From NCBI GenBank assembly GCA_020429545.1, contig JAGQLF010000018.1, positions 1-17,560 of the forward strand: a stretch of DNA of 17,560 bases, in the 5' to 3' direction. Positions within the stretch are counted from its first letter, which is position 1. Each line of letters starts with the position of its first letter. Positions 13,934 to 17,560 of the stretch are shown piece after piece. Position numbers and translations under genes: made by a program. This DNA comes from Candidatus Dojkabacteria bacterium. Lineage in GTDB: Bacteria > Patescibacteriota > Dojkabacteria > J137. The notes beneath the pieces were generated by a model. That model did no database searches. It was not told the DNA's origin and worked only from the letters and a program-made list of their open reading frames with translations.

Positions 13934-16696
13934 TTATTTAGGCATAACATAGTATTTAGTTCCTTCGAAATTGAACTTAGGTAGAGTTGTTTCTACTGTA
14001 GTTTTTTCGTCTTCAGATACTGTGTACAAGTGTGCACCATTCTCTGTATTGAAGAATCTGTATACAGGTACTTTTCCATCTGCCATTTCTGGGTATACAT
14101 AGTATTTGATACCTTCGAATTGGAATTTAGGTAATGTACTTGATACTGTATCCTTCTCATTTTGAGAAGTTGTGTACAAGTGAGCACCGTTCTCTGAGTT
14201 CCAGAATCTGTATACAGGTACTGTTCCTTCTACTTCTGTAGTTTCAACAACGTATACGATTCCTTCATAAGTCCATTCATCTGTTAGACCTAGAACTGTG
14301 TCTCTTTCATTTACACTAATAGTGTAAAGATGAGCTCCATTCTTCTTGTTGAAGAATCTGTAAACTGAACCTTCAGGTCCTGTTACAACAGCTGTTCCTT
14401 CTACAGTGAATTTAGATACATTCAATGTGTCTGCTGTATCGTTACTTGTTACTGTAACTTCGCAGTTGTCAGCAACTAGTCCCTTTGGTAGAGAATTGAA
14501 TGTAATTGTGTTGTTTCCTTTCTTAGCATATACATCTGTACTTGCGCAGAATCCATCGTAAGTGATGTCTCCTCCTGTTGAAGAATAGAATGTATATTGA
14601 AGAGTTGTAGGATCAACTTCTTCTACTTCTGAAAGTTTTGGATCACCATCATCATCAACTGTGAATGGTCCGAATGTTAGGATTGTTCCTGCTCGTCCAT
14701 CAGAGTCATATCCTCTAATGTAACATGTAGCAGCAGCATCGTCCATGTTATCGAATGTTACTGTATTTGAACCTGACTTTAGAGGTAGGTCTGATACATA
14801 TCCCATTACTTTACATGCACTAGATGGTAATACTGTTCCACCTACATCTGTAAAGCTATAAGTTCCTGATTTGTCTGATGTGAATGATACTGAAACAGGA
14901 TTATCAATTGTTCCTGCTGAGTATGTTGCATCTTCCAATTTAGGTCCTGCAGCTCCTACTGTGAATGTAGGAATGTTTACTGTATTACTATTGTTTCCAG
15001 CAGCATCTTTTAGTCTGAATTTACAATTACTGTAAACTCCATCATCGATTTCACCTGCTGAAATTGTGAATGTATTATATGCCTTTGTTAATCCTGGTGT
15101 AACGATATCTTCGTTTGCAGATGCTCCCTCGTCATCGATAACAGCATCAGTTGCGAAGTCGTCCCATGCAGTATTTACTTCAGCATCGAAACAATCTCCA
15201 GATAATAATAGATCTGGCTCAACAATATCTGCAGCATCAACAAATTCGTTTGATGTGAATCTGAATACTACAGCTGCTCCTGAAGCTACAGGAGATACAA
15301 CTGGTTTAGTAATTGTAATTGTTGGTCCTTTACTATCAGAGATAGTGAACTGTGGCATATTAACAGTTGCAGCATTTGCAGATGTTGTACCATCTGTTAT
15401 TTCAATGTCGCAAGTATTTGTACCATCACCATAAGTTCCATTTGCTAGTCCAGCATCAGCAGCTTGTACTACAATAGTATTTACTCCTGGGTGAACTAGA
15501 TTGTTTTCTGGTGTTAGTCCAGTTAATGCTACAGCACAAGTTCCTGCGCCTGCATCATCAACAATTGCCCATGTTCCACCTTCATCTACTGTGAATGTGA
15601 ATCCTACTGAAGAACCGTTAGCTTGTGTTACAAGTGTAGCAGTTGCTTCTTCAATATCTGGTGCATTACTATCTGGTGTACCAGTTCCTGCACTTAAGTC
15701 AGGTAAGTTTGCAATTGTAATAGGTGCAGTTGCGATAGAAGCTGCTGAAACATCACCTGCTCCAGTTGCAACTCTATACTCTAGAATACAGTCAGCTGTT
15801 CCATCATCGTATTTAAGATCATCTAGAGTTAGCATAATCTTATTGATTCCTGGAGTAACTGTATTTGGATAAGGATAACATTCATCTGATGTTGCATCAG
15901 CGTAGATTTCTCCAGCGTGTGAAACGTTTAGAGAAACTACTCTAGTTGAATCATCAGCAAATGTTGAGTAAGAACTTCCTGATGCAGATGGAAGAGCTAC
16001 ACCTGTTTGAATGATGTAGATTTCACTTGTTAAAATCACTTCAAAAGAAGGGATTGTTAATGCATCACTTGAGTTTCCTGCCTCATCAACTGCTACTACT
16101 TTACAACCAGTATAAGTTCCACTTTCGAAAGCACCTTCTAGATCTGCTGATCTTAGAGTTAGTGTTGTTGCTCCTGCAGTAGCTGATGTAGCTGCTGAGT
16201 CGCATTCTCCTTCGTAAGTTAGCTCATCTGCTGCTTCACTCAAGAAGATTCCTACATCTGGAGTGCTGTCAGTAGTTGGAGTATCAATAACAGATGTTAA
16301 TGATAACTTTGGAGCAGTTGCATCCACTGTGAATGCTGGTACAGCTAAAGCGTCACTGATTTCTCCTTCTTCGTTGAAGACATGGATGTTACAGTCACCT
16401 TCTGCGTACACATTTTCTGGAACACTTTTGAATGTTACAGAATTTTCACCTTCTACAGCTTCGATTGTGTCTGAAACACACTGTCCTCTGTAGATGATGT
16501 AACCAGCTTGGTCAGATTCGAATGTCATAGTGATTCCGTTAGGATCCGATGTAACTGAATCACCTGGGATATCCGCAAACGACAACTCTGGTGCATCAGC
16601 ACTAACTGATACTGACATTACGAAAGCTGGTGTTACAGCCATCATAACTGTTAGTACTAGTGTTAGTACTGTTGAAAACCTTTTGGATTTATCCAT
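13934..16696 (-). CDS. Large secreted surface protein: seven Cys-pair beta modules plus three DUF5648-type repeats
   Basis: This is a 920-residue protein. Residues 1-33 are a signal peptide (MDKSKRF, hydrophobic core, VSVSADA). Seven Ig-like modules of about 90-115 residues follow. Each contains exactly two cysteines: 73/102, 165/198, 273/303, 387/429, 502/558, 628/658 and 717/745. A G-x-N-type turn and a hydrophobic strand lie between them, and no cysteine occurs elsewhere. Linkers such as TVDATAPKLSL and DEAGNSSDALTIPSF resemble bacterial Ig-like repeats. The C-terminus (776-920) carries three VYRF(F/W)N..NGAHLYT repeats. A strong promoter and terminator, and base composition near 40% GC against about 25-30% in sampled neighbouring genes, suggest high expression. 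It may be an S-layer-like or major surface protein. No membrane anchor is seen. Confidence 0.9.
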   Translation of the reverse strand: MDKSKRFSTVLTLVLTVMMAVTPAFVMSVSVSADAPELSFADIPGDSVTSDPNGITMTFESDQAGYIIYRGQCVSDTIEAVEGENSVTFKSVPENVYAEGDCNIHVFNEEGEISDALAVPAFTVDATAPKLSLTSVIDTPTTDSTPDVGIFLSEAADELTYEGECDSAATSATAGATTLTLRSADLEGAFESGTYTGCKVVAVDEAGNSSDALTIPSFEVILTSEIYIIQTGVALPSASGSSYSTFADDSTRVVSLNVSHAGEIYADATSDECYPYPNTVTPGINKIMLTLDDLKYDDGTADCILEYRVATGAGDVSAASIATAPITIANLPDLSAGTGTPDSNAPDIEEATATLVTQANGSSVGFTFTVDEGGTWAIVDDAGAGTCAVALTGLTPENNLVHPGVNTIVVQAADAGLANGTYGDGTNTCDIEITDGTTSANAATVNMPQFTISDSKGPTITITKPVVSPVASGAAVVFRFTSNEFVDAADIVEPDLLLSGDCFDAEVNTAWDDFATDAVIDDEGASANEDIVTPGLTKAYNTFTISAGEIDDGVYSNCKFRLKDAAGNNSNTVNIPTFTVGAAGPKLEDATYSAGTIDNPVSVSFTSDKSGTYSFTDVGGTVLPSSACKVMGYVSDLPLKSGSNTVTFDNMDDAAATCYIRGYDSDGRAGTILTFGPFTVDDDGDPKLSEVEEVDPTTLQYTFYSSTGGDITYDGFCASTDVYAKKGNNTITFNSLPKGLVADNCEVTVTSNDTADTLNVSKFTVEGTAVVTGPEGSVYRFFNKKNGAHLYTISVNERDTVLGLTDEWTYEGIVYVVETTEVEGTVPVYRFWNSENGAHLYTTSQNEKDTVSSTLPKFQFEGIKYYVYPEMADGKVPVYRFFNTENGAHLYTVSEDEKTTVETTLPKFNFEGTKYYVMPK
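13940..14370. repeat. DNA-level repeat encoding the triple DUF5648 module
   Basis: Three units of about 145 bp show shared blocks, for example TGTGTACAAGTG near 14021 and 14171 and AATCTGTATACAGGTAC near 14053 and 14203. Units two and three of the protein are closest at the DNA level. Diverged versions of the same blocks occur at 12900-13260 in the neighbouring gene, so recombination between the two genes is possible. Confidence 0.8.
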
Positions 16697-16729
16697 AAGG
16701 TAAATAAAATAAAATATAAAATATTGGCC

Positions 16730-16781
16730 TGGGATCCCAAACCACGTATTAAAATATATAATTTAGCTAGTCCATTGTCAA
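16730..16781 (-). promoter_or_regulatory. Near-consensus sigma70 promoter and leader palindrome of the surface-protein gene
   Basis: On the minus strand TTGACA (16781-16776) is a perfect -35 box. TATATT (16758-16753) lies 17 bp away as the -10. The predicted start near 16746 leaves a leader of about 50 nt. This leader begins with the 10-bp palindrome TGGGATCCCA (16730-16739) and then becomes very A/T-rich up to the ATG. Confidence 0.75.
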
Positions 16782-16828
16782 TGACATCATTTGAATCATT
16801 GCAACCTCGAGATAGCTTATAAGATAAT

Positions 16829-16849
16829 AGATATCAGTATTTAATATCT
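16829..16849 (-). terminator. Weak AT-rich hairpin after the 118-residue gene
   Basis: AGATAT and ATATCT form a 6-bp stem with a 9-nt loop about 40 nt after the stop at 16890, and on the minus strand TATTATCTT follows. The stem is short and has no GC-rich part, so it is only a possible terminator. The rest of the 193-bp gap holds the surface-protein promoter. Confidence 0.25.
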
Positions 16850-16889
16850 TAGGGATAGAGTTATGCTATTTTAAGTAGACAAAATGAAT

Positions 16890-17246
16890 TTACTTACTGT
16901 TATTAGAAGAAGCTCCTTTTTGAGCCATTTTTTCATCTACCAAAAGTAGCAAAGTTTGGTAAACAAGTTCGTTAAATTTCTGCTGTCTCATACTTTCTCT
17001 TTCAACAACATTTATAACTATATTCTTTATTTTAGATAGTATTTTTGACTTTATCTTCCCTGTTATTCCTCCATAGTTTTTGACTTCGAACTTATATAGG
17101 CTGGAAAGTGTTTGTTTTGATTGTTCTAAGCTTGGAAGTATAAATTGCATAAATAGCTCCTCTGTAGAAAGCTCTGTTTTTGTATTTAAATTTTCTTCCT
17201 CTATGAGTTCTCCTATTCTTTTTAGTATTTCTTCTTTGTTTATCAT
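16890..17246 (-). CDS. Small helical protein like the N-terminal segment of polysaccharide-cluster methyltransferases
   Basis: From the ATG at 17246 this is a 118-residue, Lys/Glu-rich and probably all-helical protein. Residues 55-105 (KNYGGITGKIKSKI, then ERESMRQQKFNELVYQTLLLL) resemble a conserved helical segment found ahead of the SAM domain in many methyltransferases and some glycosyltransferases of polysaccharide clusters. There it reads roughly as basic helix, then EQQxxFN. Here it stands alone with no catalytic domain. It may be a partner or membrane-associating subunit of such an enzyme. A longer version starting with TTG at 17321 exists, but its extra codons fall in a palindrome. The family link is from memory of the motif and is tentative. 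Confidence 0.6.
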   Translation of the reverse strand: MINKEEILKRIGELIEEENLNTKTELSTEELFMQFILPSLEQSKQTLSSLYKFEVKNYGGITGKIKSKILSKIKNIVINVVERESMRQQKFNELVYQTLLLLVDEKMAQKGASSNNSK

Positions 17247-17293
17247 TAGTTTATTAGGTAATTTAGATAATTGTGAATAGATATAGCACTTTG

Positions 17294-17339
17294 ACAGTTC
17301 GAGTGAAATTTGCGATAGCAAATTTTGTATCGAGAACTG
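17294..17339. repeat. Imperfect palindrome upstream of the 118-residue gene
   Basis: Outer arms CAGTTC (17295-17300) and GAACTG (17334-17339), with the inner pair AATTTGC/GCAAATT around GATA, form an imperfect hairpin. Both flanks of the loop carry TCGAG/CGAGA blocks. No T-tract follows on the minus strand. It looks like an extragenic palindromic repeat rather than a terminator, though it could stabilise the 3' end of the gene ending at 17352. Confidence 0.55.
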
Positions 17340-17351
17340 GCATCTATGCTT

Positions 17352-17560
17352 TTAATCATACTTTACTTTAACTTCAACACTGTTCTCTAAAAATTCTAAA
17401 TTTTCAAGCTTGAGTTCATTGTTTATTACAAGTTTAACCCAATTTTTTCCATCAAACATAATTAATGCAGAATTATTACAATTAATCCTATTTTTAAACT
17501 CTAAATACGCACTTTCAATCTTTATTAATTCTGTAAAATTATTTACTGCAGAATCAAACT
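17352..17560 (-). CDS. 3' end of an unidentified gene (partial)
   Basis: An open frame enters from the right edge and runs 68 codons to a TAA at 17352-17354. The end of the protein reads as alternating charged and hydrophobic residues, for example ALIMFDGKNWVKLVINNE and ENSVEVKVKYD, which suggests beta strands at the end of a domain. I do not recognise the family. It runs in the same direction as the downstream genes and is separated from the 118-residue gene by a palindrome, so it is probably part of the same glycan cluster. Confidence 0.5.
   Translation of the reverse strand, partial: FDSAVNNFTELIKIESAYLEFKNRINCNNSALIMFDGKNWVKLVINNELKLENLEFLENSVEVKVKYD

Noticed and set aside
13993..14187. 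A 64-codon open frame on the minus strand inside the DUF5648 repeats
   Set aside because: It is an out-of-frame reading of the repeat DNA of the 920-residue gene; its repeated look comes from the real repeats.
15066..15872. Two plus-strand open frames of over 120 codons opposite the surface-protein gene
   Set aside because: They are antisense shadows of a biased coding sequence, with low-complexity Ser/Val/Ala content and no recognisable domain, start context or promoter.
17247..17321. N-terminal extension of the 118-residue protein from a TTG start
   Set aside because: The extra codons lie partly in a palindrome and give a sequence unlike the rest; the ATG at 17246 is a better start.
1..17560. 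tRNA, rRNA or transposase genes
   Set aside because: No cloverleaf with CCA-type end, no rRNA-like block and no transposase motif was seen on either strand.

Overview
The window looks like a chromosomal segment from a low-GC bacterium using the standard genetic code, with TGA acting as a stop throughout. A Candidate Phyla Radiation/Patescibacteria-type organism is my best guess. The hints are compact overlapping genes, atypical ribosomal proteins (a long bL36, a Cys-free uS4 N-terminus, tails on bL17 and IF-1), no visible Shine-Dalgarno sequence at any start, and large secreted repeat proteins beside glycan-export genes. This assignment is an inference; a phylogeny of the ribosomal proteins would settle it.

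Region 1 (about 1-4670, minus strand) is the alpha-type translation/transcription operon. It is read from right to left as infA, rpmJ, rpsM, rpsK, rpsD, rpoA, rplQ, rplM, rpsI. A good sigma70-type promoter lies just upstream of infA, and a 28-bp perfect palindrome follows rpsI. rpmJ is only 50 codons long. Two related copies of a palindromic repeat sit in the gaps on either side of rpsM.

Region 2 (4675-8651) begins with a minus-strand gene for a cohesin-like, membrane-anchored protein. A plus-strand operon of three overlapping glycosyltransferase genes (GT2, GT4, GT2) follows.

Region 3 (8648-12766, minus strand) is a tightly coupled export/glycosylation operon: an ABC-2 permease (Wzm-like), an ABC ATPase with a C-terminal carbohydrate-binding-type domain (Wzt-like), and a fused FkbM methyltransferase-GT4 protein. 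It meets the GT operon tail to tail through a shared CTAG.

Region 4 (12824-16696, minus strand) holds two secreted proteins. A 333-residue protein and a 920-residue surface protein with seven Cys-pair modules end in the same C-terminal module of three DUF5648-type repeats. The large gene has a near-consensus promoter and a strong intrinsic terminator.

Region 5 (16890-17560, minus strand) has a small helical protein resembling the N-terminal helical segment of polysaccharide-cluster methyltransferases, and the 3' end of an unidentified gene.

Taken together, regions 2-5 look like a locus that builds, modifies and exports a surface glycan and encodes secreted proteins that may be displayed on it. 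The most interesting idea here is that the shared triple-DUF5648 C-terminus is a surface-retention module linked to the glycan exported by the neighbouring Wzm/Wzt system.
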